Of a stretch of DNA of 64,000 bases, positions 36,690 to 44,757 are shown piece by piece; position 1 is the first letter of the stretch; every line of letters starts with the position of its first letter. The notes under the pieces are model-generated. The model had not been told where the DNA came from, ran no database searches, and saw nothing but the letters and a program-made list of their open reading frames with translations. Both the position numbers and the translations under genes were made by a program. Source of the stretch: JACVRW01 sp963819635 (GTDB lineage Bacteria > Actinomycetota > Thermoleophilia > Solirubrobacterales > Thermoleophilaceae); NCBI GenBank assembly GCA_963819635.1, contig CAWFWX010000006.1:329358-393357 (forward strand), in the 5' to 3' direction.

Positions 36690-37598
36690 TCAGGCGGAAG
36701 CGAGCGCGACGCGAGCGGCCGGCGAGTTGCAGAACGCCATGAACGCCTCCACGTCCTCGCGCACCGGGCCGATCGCGCTCCGCACGACGTGCCAGCGGCG
36801 CTCGGGCAGGCCGCCGCGCGGCGTGATCGTGTCGAGCAGGCCGAGCTCCAGCTCGAGCTCCACGGCGGCGCGCGACTGCAGCGCGATTCCGAGGCCGGCG
36901 CGCGCCGCCTGCTTGATCGCGCCGTTCGAGCCGAGCGTCAGCACGTTCGGCTGAATCGCGCGCGAGGCGAGGAACTCCTCGACGAGCGTCCTCGTTCCCG
37001 AGCCCTGCTCGCGGAGCAGCCACGGCCGGGACTCGAGCTCCTTCATCGCCACCCAGCGACGCGTCGCCAGCGGGTCGCCCGAGCTGGTCACGAGCACGAA
37101 CTCGTTGTCGGCGAAGTCCTCCCCCACGAACCGGGCGTCGTCGGGGATCCGCCCCGTCACCGCCACGTCCACCTTGTGGTCGAGCACCCTCTGGAACACG
37201 ACCTCGCGGTTGCCGACGTCGAGCGAGATCTCCACCTCGGGCCGCCGCTCGCGGAAGGCCTGGATCAGCTGCGGAACCAGGTACTCCCCCGCCGTCGTGA
37301 CCGCGCTGATGCGGAGCGTGTGCGGCCGCGCCTCCTCGGCCTCGCGCGCCGCCCGCGCGCCCTGCTCCAGCAGGCCGAGCACGTCGCCGGCGTAGGGCGC
37401 ATAGGCCGTCCCCGCGGCCGTGGGCCGCACGGTCCGGCCGGCACGCTCGGTCAGGCGCACGCCCAGCTCACGCTCGAGCGCGGAAACGGCGGCGGAGACG
37501 GACGGCTGCGTGACGACGAGCTCCTTCGCCGCGGCCGTGACCGACCCGCGCCGCACAACGGTCAGGAAGGCGACCAGCTGCGTATGCGTCACGGCCAT
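36690..37598 (-). CDS. LysR-family transcriptional regulator (CbbR-like position)
   Basis: 302 aa. N-terminal winged helix-turn-helix: HTQLVAFLTVVRRGSVTAAA, VTQPSVSAAVSALERELGVR, RTVRPTAAG. The effector domain starts LRISAVTTAGEYLVPQLIQA and includes FVGEDFADNEFVLVTSSGDP. It is the last gene of a reverse operon and lies 28 bp after a phosphoribulokinase-like gene, as CbbR regulators accompany Calvin genes. The 28-bp gap contains TATAGAGAAAAACCTAAG, a plausible LysR site. Confidence 0.9.
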   Translation of the reverse strand: MAVTHTQLVAFLTVVRRGSVTAAAKELVVTQPSVSAAVSALERELGVRLTERAGRTVRPTAAGTAYAPYAGDVLGLLEQGARAAREAEEARPHTLRISAVTTAGEYLVPQLIQAFRERRPEVEISLDVGNREVVFQRVLDHKVDVAVTGRIPDDARFVGEDFADNEFVLVTSSGDPLATRRWVAMKELESRPWLLREQGSGTRTLVEEFLASRAIQPNVLTLGSNGAIKQAARAGLGIALQSRAAVELELELGLLDTITPRGGLPERRWHVVRSAIGPVREDVEAFMAFCNSPAARVALASA

Positions 37599-37626
37599 GG
37601 CCGCGACAGAACGTATAGAGAAAAAC

Positions 37627-38577
37627 CTAAGCGTGCAAAGCCGAATCCGCGCCCGTCGGGAAGCGCGGGTCCGCCCGCGGCGGCGAGCCGCCGATCGACA
37701 GCGCCGCCCGGGCCGTGACCACGTGGTACAGGATCAGCAGCTGCACGAGTGCGAGCGAGTCGGAGCGGTGCAGATCGGTCCCCACCGTGAACTCGCCCAG
37801 CCTCCGGATCCGCAGGTGCGAGGCGAAGCTCATCCGAGCCCAGACCGCCTCCTCGAGCTCGGCCGCATGCGCGGGGTCGAGGTCTCCGGGCACCCGCAGC
37901 AGCCACTCGCGCTCGCGCTTGATGAGACTCGGACCGCTCCCGTCCAGGAGCGGTGACAGGTCCGGATGGGGAAGCGTGTCCCGGAGGATGAGGTCGGCGT
38001 CAAGGTGCGTCGGATCCTGCGCCCGGGTCTGCGCGAAGGCGACCACGATGTCCGCGTACGCGCGCTGCGGCTGGATGAACACCTCGGCGTCCGCCTGCCG
38101 CGCGTCGAGCTCGGCGAGCACCTCGTCGGTCGTGTAGCCGCGCCGGGTGCAGTCGCGCTTGAGCTTCCACGCCCGCCGCAGCTCCTCGGGGGGCGCGAGC
38201 GCGACGCGCACGTCGTGCAGGGTCCGCAGCGTCTCGGTGTGGAAGTTGAGCAGCCCCTCCACCACGAGGAACTTGGACGGCCGCACGTACACCGGTGGCT
38301 CGAACTCCCCGGTCTGGTGGCTGTAGACCGGCTTCAGGACCGGCTCGCCGCGACGGAGGTGCGCGATGTGCTGGGTGAGGATGTCGAGGTGGTTCGAGTC
38401 GGGATGCAGCGGGGTCACGCCCAGCTCGCGCCGCTGCTTTCTGTCGTAGCGGTGGTAGTCGTCGGCCGAGACGTGCGTCACGTGCGCGTCGCCGATCACC
38501 CTCGTGAGGCCGCGCGTGAGCGTCGTCTTCCCGGCGCCCGAGTCGCCGACCACACCGACGACGATCGCTCTAGGCAC
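37627..38577 (-). CDS. phosphoribulokinase / uridine-kinase-like P-loop kinase
   Basis: 316 aa. P-loop GVVGDSGAGKTTLTRGL; VSADDYHRYDRKQRRELGVT; TPLHPDSNHLDILTQHIAHL; GEPVLKPVYSHQTGEFEPP; FLVVEGLLNFHTETLRTLHD; WKLKRDCTRRGYTTDEVLAE and FIQPQRAYADIVV. These follow plant/cyanobacterial phosphoribulokinase closely, so ATP-dependent phosphorylation of ribulose-5-phosphate (or a related pentose/nucleoside) is likely. No RuBisCO in the window. The 5' end overlaps the flavin reductase gene by 8 nt. Confidence 0.75.
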   Translation of the reverse strand: MPRAIVVGVVGDSGAGKTTLTRGLTRVIGDAHVTHVSADDYHRYDRKQRRELGVTPLHPDSNHLDILTQHIAHLRRGEPVLKPVYSHQTGEFEPPVYVRPSKFLVVEGLLNFHTETLRTLHDVRVALAPPEELRRAWKLKRDCTRRGYTTDEVLAELDARQADAEVFIQPQRAYADIVVAFAQTRAQDPTHLDADLILRDTLPHPDLSPLLDGSGPSLIKREREWLLRVPGDLDPAHAAELEEAVWARMSFASHLRIRRLGEFTVGTDLHRSDSLALVQLLILYHVVTARAALSIGGSPPRADPRFPTGADSALHA

Positions 38578-39157
38578 CGAGCTTCTCGTAGCGGCCGCCG
38601 TGGAAGAGCAGCGGCGTCCCGGGGTTCTGGCGCGCGTACTCGACGCGGCCGAGGAACAGCGAGTGGTCGCCGCCCCAGTACGACTTCTCCACGCGCGCGA
38701 CGAAGTGGGCGATGGCGCCGTCCACCAGCGGTGTGTCGTTCACGACGAGGAACCGGGGCTCCGGACCATCCGTCCTTCCGGCAAACCGATCGGACAGGGC
38801 CGCCTGGCTGTCACACAGGACGCTGACTCCGTAGTGCATTCCCTCGTGAAGAAGCGCACACATCCTCGTCCGCCGGTCGACCGAGATCAGAACGAGCGGT
38901 GGCTCGAGCGAAACGGACATGAAGGCATTGGCGGTCATGCCGTGCACGGCCTCACCCTTCAATGCGGTGATGACCGTGACGCCCGTGGCGAACATCCCGA
39001 GCGTTCGCCGGAGTGCGAACGCCGGGTCTTGGCCGTCGTCGCCCACGTCGGGCCGCTCCGCTTCCGCATAGTCCTCGAACGGAGTGGCTCCGATGCCGTC
39101 CGGGCCGGTGAAGCTCAGCGGGAAGTTGAACTCCGTTGGCCGCTCGGGGGTGCTCAC
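38570..39157 (-). CDS. flavin reductase-like FMN/FAD-binding protein
   Basis: 195 aa from GTG 39157, overlapping the upstream stop (GTGA). FALRRTLGMFATGVTVITA, GMTANAFMSVSLEPPLVLIS, DRRTRM and HSLFLGRVEYARQNPGTPLL are typical of HpaC-type reductases. These supply reduced flavin to an oxygenase. The acyl-CoA-dehydrogenase-fold protein at the head of the operon is the natural partner. Confidence 0.87.
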   Translation of the reverse strand: MSTPERPTEFNFPLSFTGPDGIGATPFEDYAEAERPDVGDDGQDPAFALRRTLGMFATGVTVITALKGEAVHGMTANAFMSVSLEPPLVLISVDRRTRMCALLHEGMHYGVSVLCDSQAALSDRFAGRTDGPEPRFLVVNDTPLVDGAIAHFVARVEKSYWGGDHSLFLGRVEYARQNPGTPLLFHGGRYEKLGA

Positions 39158-41460
39158 GAGCGCGGGCGCTCCTTCTTCGGGTCGTAGAACGGGAACGGCA
39201 CGACCTGCGCCGGAATCCGCTTCTGGAGCCCGTCGAGCTTCCCGACCTCGACCGCCGTCCCGTCGTCCGCGTACTGCACCGACATCCGGCACAGCGCGAT
39301 GTTCTTCCGCAGCGTCGGACTGCGCGTGCCGCTCGTGACCACGCCCACGCGCTGCCGTCCGGCGTAGACCTCGTCGCCGTGGCCGGCGGTCTCGTTCCCG
39401 TCGAGCTCGAGCCCCACCAGCTTGCGCTGCGGATGCGACGAGCGCTCGATCAGCGCGTCCTTGCCGACGAAGTCGTCCTCGGAGTCGAGCTTCACGGTGA
39501 ACCCGATGCCCGCCTCGAAGGGATCCACCTGGTCGTCGAACTCGTAGCCGGCGAAGATCAGCCCCGCCTCGATCCGGATCATGTCGAGCGCCTCGAGGCC
39601 GAGCGGCTTCAGCCCGTGCGGCCGGCCCGCCTCCCAGATGGCGTCCCAGACCGCGGCGCCGTCGTCCGGGTGGCAGAAGACCTCGTAGCCGAGCTCGCCG
39701 GTGTAGCCGGTGCGCGACACCACGACCGGGATCCCCTGGTAGCCGCCGATCCGGCCGACCAGGAAGCGGAACCACTTGAGGTCCATGAGCGACGGCTGCG
39801 TCGGCGGCGTCCAGATCAGCTCGCGCATGATCTCGCGCGAGGCCGGGCCCTGGACCGCCACGTTGTGGAGCTGGTCCGTCGAGGGCTTCACGAACGCCTT
39901 CAGCCCCAGCTTCTCGCCCAGCTCCTTCAGCCACACGCCGTCGTACTCGTCGCCGCCGATGAAGCGGAAGTTGTCGTCGCCGAGCCTGAAGACGGTCGCG
40001 TCGTCGATCATGCCGCCCGTCTCGTTGCACACGGCCGTGTAGACGACCTGGCCGACCGCCAGCCGGCGCGCGTCGCGCGTGATGGCGTGCTGAATCAGCG
40101 TCTCGGCGTCGGGGCCGAGCACCTCCCACTTCCGCAGCGGCGAGAGGTCCATGACCACGGCCTTCTCGCGGCAGGCCCAGTACTCGCCGATCGCGCCCTC
40201 GTTGTTGAAGCAGTGCGGCAGCCAGTAGCCGCGGTACTCCACGAAGCTCTCGGTGAGCTCGCTGGTCCGCGGGTGGAACGCCGTCTCCTTTGTCAGCACT
40301 GGCTCTGCCTCCGGGGTCACTCGATGGGCGATGGCCGTCGAGAAGCGGTTCTCGGGCGAGTAGACGCGCACGTGGATGTCGGTGCACTCCCACGCGTTCG
40401 CCGGGTCGATGTCGTCCGGGCAGGCGGACGACGCGCACACGAGGTCCGTCATCGCCTTCATCAGGACGTAGTCGCCCGGGCGCGACCAGGGCTCGTCCGA
40501 GACGAGCACGTTGTCCGCCTCGACCCGGGTGTTGAAGAAGAAGTTCACGGCCTCCCAGCCGGCGCGCTCCGCGATCCCGTAGGGAGTCACCTCGGCGTTG
40601 AAGTTGTCCGTGCAGTTCACGTGGCCGGGGTAGCCCATGTCCTCGTAGTAGCGGCGCGTGCAGGCGAGCCCGAACGTGTCGTGGCGGCCGACCGTGTCGC
40701 GCACGACCTGGACGAGCGGGTCCATGTCCACGTCGAAGAACTTGCTGTAGAGGCCCGGCACGGGGTACGCCGCGCCCATCAGCGTGCGCGTGGTGACCCC
40801 GTCCATCCCGCGCTCGAGCCCCTTCTCGAGCTTCGCGCGGTGGAAGGCGAGGAAGTCCGAGCACTGGCGCCCCTGCACGTCGATCACCTGGATGTACTCG
40901 CCCTCGCGCACCTCGTAGGAGAGCGCGCTGGCCCGGTCCACGCGGAAGTCGAGCCGCGGCTCGGCGAGCGGCTCGGGCAGCGGGACCTCCGCCGGCTTTC
41001 GGGGGACCTGGCGCTTGATCTCGATGACGAGCGCGGAGGCGGGTGGGTCGCCGTCGATCAGCCGGCCGCCCGGAGCGGCCACGGCGAGCACGCAGTCGCG
41101 CTCGACGTCGAACGACTCGGACGCACCGGGCGGGCTGTCGGGCCCGAACAGCAACGCCGCGCGCGCCCCATCAGGGGTCAGACCCCTTGAGTGCAGGCGG
41201 CTTAGAAAACCGTCCCCCTCGCCCGATTCGAGCAGGCTCCTGAGTACGGTGGCCGGAGCGTCCTGGCGCAGCCCGAGCGCGTCTGGAAGCGCCGTGACCT
41301 CGGCCGGCTGCCCCCCGTCAGGATCGATGACCGTCACGCGGTCGCCCGCGTGCAGGTCCACCGCCGTCGCCGAGCCCGGGCGCACCCACCACGACTCGAA
41401 GCTCCGGTCGGGTGGCCGGAGCCCCGCGATCAGCGAGGGAGGCGTCGCCGAGATGGTCAC
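39154..41460 (-). CDS. DUF1989-GcvT fusion: urea-carboxylase-associated domain plus aminomethyltransferase
   Basis: 768 aa from GTG 41460. Two DUF1989-like stretches precede the GcvT part: WWVRPGSATAVDLHAGDRVT and FRVDRASALSYEVREGEYIQ followed by VIDVQGRQCSDFLAF; the second continues with HDTFGLACTRRYY and NCTDNFNAEV. From ~390 on is a GcvT fold: GEYWACREKAVVMDLSPLRK, DDATVFRLGDDNFRFIGG, VQGPASREIM, TGYTGELGYEVFC, GLEALDMIRIEAGL. Such proteins move a methyl or methylene group from an N- or O-methyl substrate to tetrahydrofolate. A palindromic element (41173) sits within the first domain. Overlaps genes on both sides by 4 nt. Confidence 0.85.
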   Translation of the reverse strand: MTISATPPSLIAGLRPPDRSFESWWVRPGSATAVDLHAGDRVTVIDPDGGQPAEVTALPDALGLRQDAPATVLRSLLESGEGDGFLSRLHSRGLTPDGARAALLFGPDSPPGASESFDVERDCVLAVAAPGGRLIDGDPPASALVIEIKRQVPRKPAEVPLPEPLAEPRLDFRVDRASALSYEVREGEYIQVIDVQGRQCSDFLAFHRAKLEKGLERGMDGVTTRTLMGAAYPVPGLYSKFFDVDMDPLVQVVRDTVGRHDTFGLACTRRYYEDMGYPGHVNCTDNFNAEVTPYGIAERAGWEAVNFFFNTRVEADNVLVSDEPWSRPGDYVLMKAMTDLVCASSACPDDIDPANAWECTDIHVRVYSPENRFSTAIAHRVTPEAEPVLTKETAFHPRTSELTESFVEYRGYWLPHCFNNEGAIGEYWACREKAVVMDLSPLRKWEVLGPDAETLIQHAITRDARRLAVGQVVYTAVCNETGGMIDDATVFRLGDDNFRFIGGDEYDGVWLKELGEKLGLKAFVKPSTDQLHNVAVQGPASREIMRELIWTPPTQPSLMDLKWFRFLVGRIGGYQGIPVVVSRTGYTGELGYEVFCHPDDGAAVWDAIWEAGRPHGLKPLGLEALDMIRIEAGLIFAGYEFDDQVDPFEAGIGFTVKLDSEDDFVGKDALIERSSHPQRKLVGLELDGNETAGHGDEVYAGRQRVGVVTSGTRSPTLRKNIALCRMSVQYADDGTAVEVGKLDGLQKRIPAQVVPFPFYDPKKERPRS
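41173..41217. repeat. composite palindromic element inside the DUF1989-GcvT gene
   Basis: AGGGGTCAGACCCCTTGAGT is followed by a 9-bp spacer and CTTAGAAAACCGTCCCC. On the coding (minus) strand it reads in frame around FLSRLHSRGLTPDG. Half of it is the same GGGGTCAGACCCC palindrome as at 13786; the CTTAG arm matches the second arm at 48801. Confidence 0.8.
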
Positions 41461-42860
41461 GCCTTCGCCGCCGGCTCCTTCGCCTCGTCCTTGTCGGCCT
41501 GCTCGATCAGCGTCTTGGCGAGGTCGCGCTTGGCGGCCGAGTCGAGCTTCTTGACCTCGTTCTCGACCACACGCCGGTTATAGGTCTGGTTCCAGTAGTC
41601 GAGCGCCTCGAAGCCGAGCAGCACCGCCTTGCCGACGAACTGGCGCAGGACCTCGTTGGTCGGGCCCATGACCCAGCCGGCCTTCGCGTCGCGCACGTAG
41701 CGCTCGAGCTCCATGTCGCGCTTGTAGCCCGACCCGCCGCAGGCGTGGAGCATCTTGTCCACGTGGTAGGCGGTGTTCTTCGCCGCCTCGAACTTGATCT
41801 GCCACGCCCAGTGGAGATAGTCGGCCCGCGCCGTCTCGCCGGGCTCGAGGATGCGCCGGTTGTCGTCGGTCACCCGGTCCATCGCCTGCGCCACCGACAT
41901 CACGAACACGCGGCACGCGTTCGTGTCCATCACGGCCTCGCCCACGTAGTCCTGGATCGTCGGGTAGTCGGCCACGCGCATGCCCACGTCCACGTGGCGC
42001 TTGCGCGTCGTGTGCCGCTTGGCGATGTCGATCGCGCCCATCGTGATCCCGTTCCAGACCGACGACGAGCCGATCAGGAACCAGGGGTCCACCGCCTCGT
42101 CGTTCGACGCGGCGCCGTCGCCGAGCGGGCCGACGATCTGGTCGCCGGGGATCTCCACGTCCTCGACCTGGATCGGGCCGGACTGGTTGCCGCGCAGGCC
42201 CAGCGCGTCCCAGAGCGAGGGCTGCGCCTTCACGTCGTCGCCGTCGATGACGAACACCGAGAGGTCGTCGTAGCCCTTGAAGTCCGGGCTCGTGGTCTGC
42301 ACGACGTAGAAGTCGGCGAACCCGCCGGACGTCGTCCAGGACGCCTTCTTGTTCACCTTGAAGCCGCCGTTCGACTTCTCGGCCTTCGAGGAGAACGGGT
42401 ACCAGAAGTGCGAGCCGGTCTCCGGGTCCGAGTAGGACAGCGTGCCGATCTTCACCTCGCTGTTGAGCGGGCGGACGTACTTGTCGACCAGCTCCTCGGT
42501 GGGCCGCAGCATGATCGTGGCCACCGCGGCCATGTGCATGACGTAACACATGGCGGTCGAGGCACAGCCGTAGCGCGCGAGCGTCTCGCACACCATCGTG
42601 AACGCCACGTGGTTCTCGCCGAGGCCGCCGTACTCCTCGGGCACGGTGAGCGCGAGGAAGCCGTTCTCGGCGAGGATCTCGAAGTTCCGGCGCGGATAGA
42701 GGAGCTCGTCGTCGGAGCGCTTCGCGTTCGCGCGCATCTCCGTCTCGCACAGCTCGATGAGCTTCGCCCGCAGCTCCTTCTGTCGCTCGGTCAGGAACCA
42801 GTCAGGGTCCCACTCGTAGCCGAGTCCCCAGAAGGGCTCGCCTCCCCAAGTCTTCTCCAC
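41457..42860 (-). CDS. acyl-CoA dehydrogenase-fold flavoprotein
   Basis: 467 aa. ACAD-type N-domain (GFLALTVPEEYGGLGENHVA), middle barrel (YSDPETGSHFWYPF, WTTSGGFADFYVVQ), and C-terminal helices (LHACGGSGYKRDMELERYV, WVMGPTNEVLRQFVGKAVLL). A catalytic Glu cannot be placed confidently. First gene of the operon; a flavin reductase is encoded two genes downstream, so it may be a reduced-flavin-dependent monooxygenase of the DszC type rather than a beta-oxidation enzyme. That alternative is inference. Confidence 0.82.
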   Translation of the reverse strand: MEKTWGGEPFWGLGYEWDPDWFLTERQKELRAKLIELCETEMRANAKRSDDELLYPRRNFEILAENGFLALTVPEEYGGLGENHVAFTMVCETLARYGCASTAMCYVMHMAAVATIMLRPTEELVDKYVRPLNSEVKIGTLSYSDPETGSHFWYPFSSKAEKSNGGFKVNKKASWTTSGGFADFYVVQTTSPDFKGYDDLSVFVIDGDDVKAQPSLWDALGLRGNQSGPIQVEDVEIPGDQIVGPLGDGAASNDEAVDPWFLIGSSSVWNGITMGAIDIAKRHTTRKRHVDVGMRVADYPTIQDYVGEAVMDTNACRVFVMSVAQAMDRVTDDNRRILEPGETARADYLHWAWQIKFEAAKNTAYHVDKMLHACGGSGYKRDMELERYVRDAKAGWVMGPTNEVLRQFVGKAVLLGFEALDYWNQTYNRRVVENEVKKLDSAAKRDLAKTLIEQADKDEAKEPAAKA

Positions 42861-42898
42861 GGTGCTCTCTCCCGAGTCGGGTCAGTCTGAACGCGTTC

Positions 42899-42912
42899 GT
42901 ACAAATATGTAC
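42899..42912. promoter_or_regulatory. 14-bp palindromic operator upstream of the ACAD operon
   Basis: GTACA-AATA-TGTAC, a perfect inverted repeat 38 bp before the ACAD start codon and 65 bp before the divergent dioxygenase gene. It resembles GTACCAATTGGTAC at 44704 in arm sequence. Confidence 0.45.
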
Positions 42913-42977
42913 ATAGCCCTTCTACCGCATACGGAGATTAGGCACAAGCCACGCGGGGCGTCCTCTACGGTGACCGC

Positions 42978-43695
42978 ATGAGCGCCATCAGCCGCCGTCA
43001 GGCCTTGGCCGGCCTGGGAACCATTTCCGTCGGCGCGCTCATCGCCGCCTGCAGCGACGACGACGACTCGTCGGCGCTCGACACGAGGACGAGCGAGGAG
43101 ACCTCCACGACGGTCGAGCCGAAGACCTCGTCGGGCGACCTCGCGTCCCGCTTCGACGAGGCCGCGACCTGCCGGCAGACCGCCGAGCTCACCGAGGGCC
43201 CGTTCTACTTCGACGTGGACAAGATCCGCAGCGACATCCGCGAGGACCGCCGGGGCGCGACGCTGCGGCTCGGGGTACGCGTCCGCGACGCGGCGCCCGT
43301 GCGAGCCGATCCAGAACGCCGTCGTCGATCTCTGGCACTGCGACGCCGAGGGCAGCTACTCCGAGCCGGGCGAGACCTACTGCCGCGGCGCGCAGGTCAC
43401 GAACGGCGACGGGATCGTCGAGTTCACCACCGTGTATCCAGGCTGGTATCCCGGCCGCACGGTGCACATCCACGCGAAGGTGCACCTCGACCGGCAGACG
43501 GTGCTCACCACGCAGCTTTACTTCGACGACGAGGTGAGCGGGCGCGTCTTCGTGGACGACCCCTATCCCGGCGAGTCGAACCGCGACGGGTTCAACGACG
43601 ACGACGGCCTCTACCGCGAGGACCTCGAGCTGACGCTCTCGAAGGAGAGCGACGCCTACCTCGGGCTGATCACGCTCGACGTGGAGCGCGCGTAG
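42978..43695 (+). CDS. exported intradiol ring-cleavage dioxygenase-like protein (one frameshift)
   Basis: ~238 aa. A twin-arginine-type leader MSAISRRQALAGLGTISVGA with lipobox IAACS, a Ser/Thr linker, then the dioxygenase core TAELTEGPFYFDVDKIRSDI. Extra C at ~43302, then NAVVDLWHCDAEGSYSEPGE and YPGWYPGRTVHIHAKVHL, which carries the Tyr, Arg and HxH typical of Fe(III) catechol dioxygenases. GLITLDVERA ends it. Many secreted family members have unknown substrates. Divergent from the ACAD operon. Confidence 0.82.
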
Positions 43696-44169
43696 CTAAT
43701 CGTCCGCGATCCAGACGAGGCAGTCGGCGTTCCGCCTGACCTCGCGGGCGGCGCGCCAGAAGCGGACGATGCCCTTGCGCTTGGGGCCCAGCACGAGCAG
43801 GCCGGCGCCGCGCTCGTTCGCGACCTGGACGAGCGCCTTGGCGGGGCGCGGGCTCGTGACGCGGAGGTGCTCGACCCTGAGGCCCCACGCCGCCGCCCGC
43901 TGCGCGGTGGCGCGCACCGCCTCGTAGTCCTCCTCGTGCGGGAAGTTCAGGGCCTGCGGGCCCGCGAGCACCAGGGCGCGCGGGCACGCCGGCATCGGCA
44001 TCACGTTCACCACGAGCAGCGGAACGCCGTTCTCGACGGCGCACTCGATGGCCATCCGCTCCGCCTCGGGCTCGACGCGCGACGAGAGCGTGCCGAGCAC
44101 CACCGGGCCTGCCGCTGCAAGGCCTCTTGCCTCTGCCGTCCCGCCACCGTGGCGCTCCCGCGCTCCCAC
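43696..44169 (-). CDS. universal stress protein (UspA) family
   Basis: 157 aa from GTG 44169. VVLGTLSSRVEPEAERMAIE, GVPLLVVNVMPMPACP, PAKALVQVANERGAGLLVLG and a degenerate nucleotide site (GPKRKGIVRFWRAAREVRRN), ending DCLVWI. The usual GxxG(x9)GS ATP motif is not intact. Paralogue of the next upstream gene; both on the minus strand, 9 bp apart. Confidence 0.78.
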   Translation of the reverse strand: MGARERHGGGTAEARGLAAAGPVVLGTLSSRVEPEAERMAIECAVENGVPLLVVNVMPMPACPRALVLAGPQALNFPHEEDYEAVRATAQRAAAWGLRVEHLRVTSPRPAKALVQVANERGAGLLVLGPKRKGIVRFWRAAREVRRNADCLVWIADD

Positions 44170-44178
44170 GCATGCGTT

Positions 44179-44667
44179 TTACCCATCCGGCGCGACCCAA
44201 ATCAGACAACCGGCGTCGCGGCGCAGCCGGCGCGCGATCGCGCGAAAGCGCAGCCGCGAGGTGAGCCGCAGGTCCGGGCCGAATACGAGCAGGCCCGCGT
44301 CGCGCTCGCGAACGATCTGAAGGAGCGCGGCAACCGGCCGGCGGGTCGTCACGCGGAGCAGCTCCGTCTGGACGCCGAGCTCCGCCGCGCGGCGGGCCGT
44401 GGCGCGAACGGCGTCGAGATCCTCCTCGTGCGGGAGGTTGAGTCCCTCGGGGCCGACGAGCGCGAGCGTCGTCGGGTACATCCGGAGCCGCAGGATGTTC
44501 GCGATCACGAGCGGCACGCCGGCCTCGATCGCGCTGTCGATCGCCATCCGCTCCGCGGTCGGGTCGACCCGCACCGACAGGGTTCCGAGCACGACCGGCC
44601 GCTTGCGGGTCTCCTCAAATCCTCCCCGCTCCGTGCGGCCTGGGTTGCGGTCGACGAGTTGCGCCAT
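44179..44667 (-). CDS. universal stress protein (UspA) family, paralogue
   Basis: 162 aa from ATG 44667. RPVVLGTLSVRVDPTAERMA, AIEAGVPLVIANILRLRMYP, NLPHEEDLDAVRATARRAAE, RERDAGLLVFGPDLRLTSRL, DAGCLIWVAPDG. It parallels the downstream UspA protein along its length, so the two are a tandem duplication that has diverged. Divergent from the permease gene. Confidence 0.78.
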   Translation of the reverse strand: MAQLVDRNPGRTERGGFEETRKRPVVLGTLSVRVDPTAERMAIDSAIEAGVPLVIANILRLRMYPTTLALVGPEGLNLPHEEDLDAVRATARRAAELGVQTELLRVTTRRPVAALLQIVRERDAGLLVFGPDLRLTSRLRFRAIARRLRRDAGCLIWVAPDG

Positions 44668-44668
44668 C

Positions 44669-44697
44669 TTGCGACTGTCCGCCGCCCATGGTAGAAG
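44669..44697 (+). promoter_or_regulatory. promoter for the permease gene
   Basis: -35-like TTGCGA (44669-44674), 17-bp spacer, -10-like TAGAAG (44692-44697). The CCATGGTAGAA around the -10 also occurs in the cupin promoter at 31688. Confidence 0.45.
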
Positions 44698-44703
44698 GAC
44701 GCT

Positions 44704-44717
44704 GTACCAATTGGTAC
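44704..44717. promoter_or_regulatory. 14-bp perfect palindromic operator for the permease
   Basis: GTACCAA-TTGGTAC, centred just downstream of the predicted -10 and 41 bp before the permease start, where a bound repressor would block initiation. The arms resemble those at 42899. Confidence 0.5.
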
Positions 44718-44757
44718 GAGCGCTGGGTCCTGTGCTACCGGAGGAGAGGAAGGGTCG

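Noticed and set aside
41457..42860. Calling the ACAD-fold protein a beta-oxidation enzyme
   Set aside because: Its operon partners (flavin reductase, GcvT fusion, kinase) do not fit fatty-acid oxidation and no ETF or thiolase genes are near; left as a general ACAD-fold flavoprotein.
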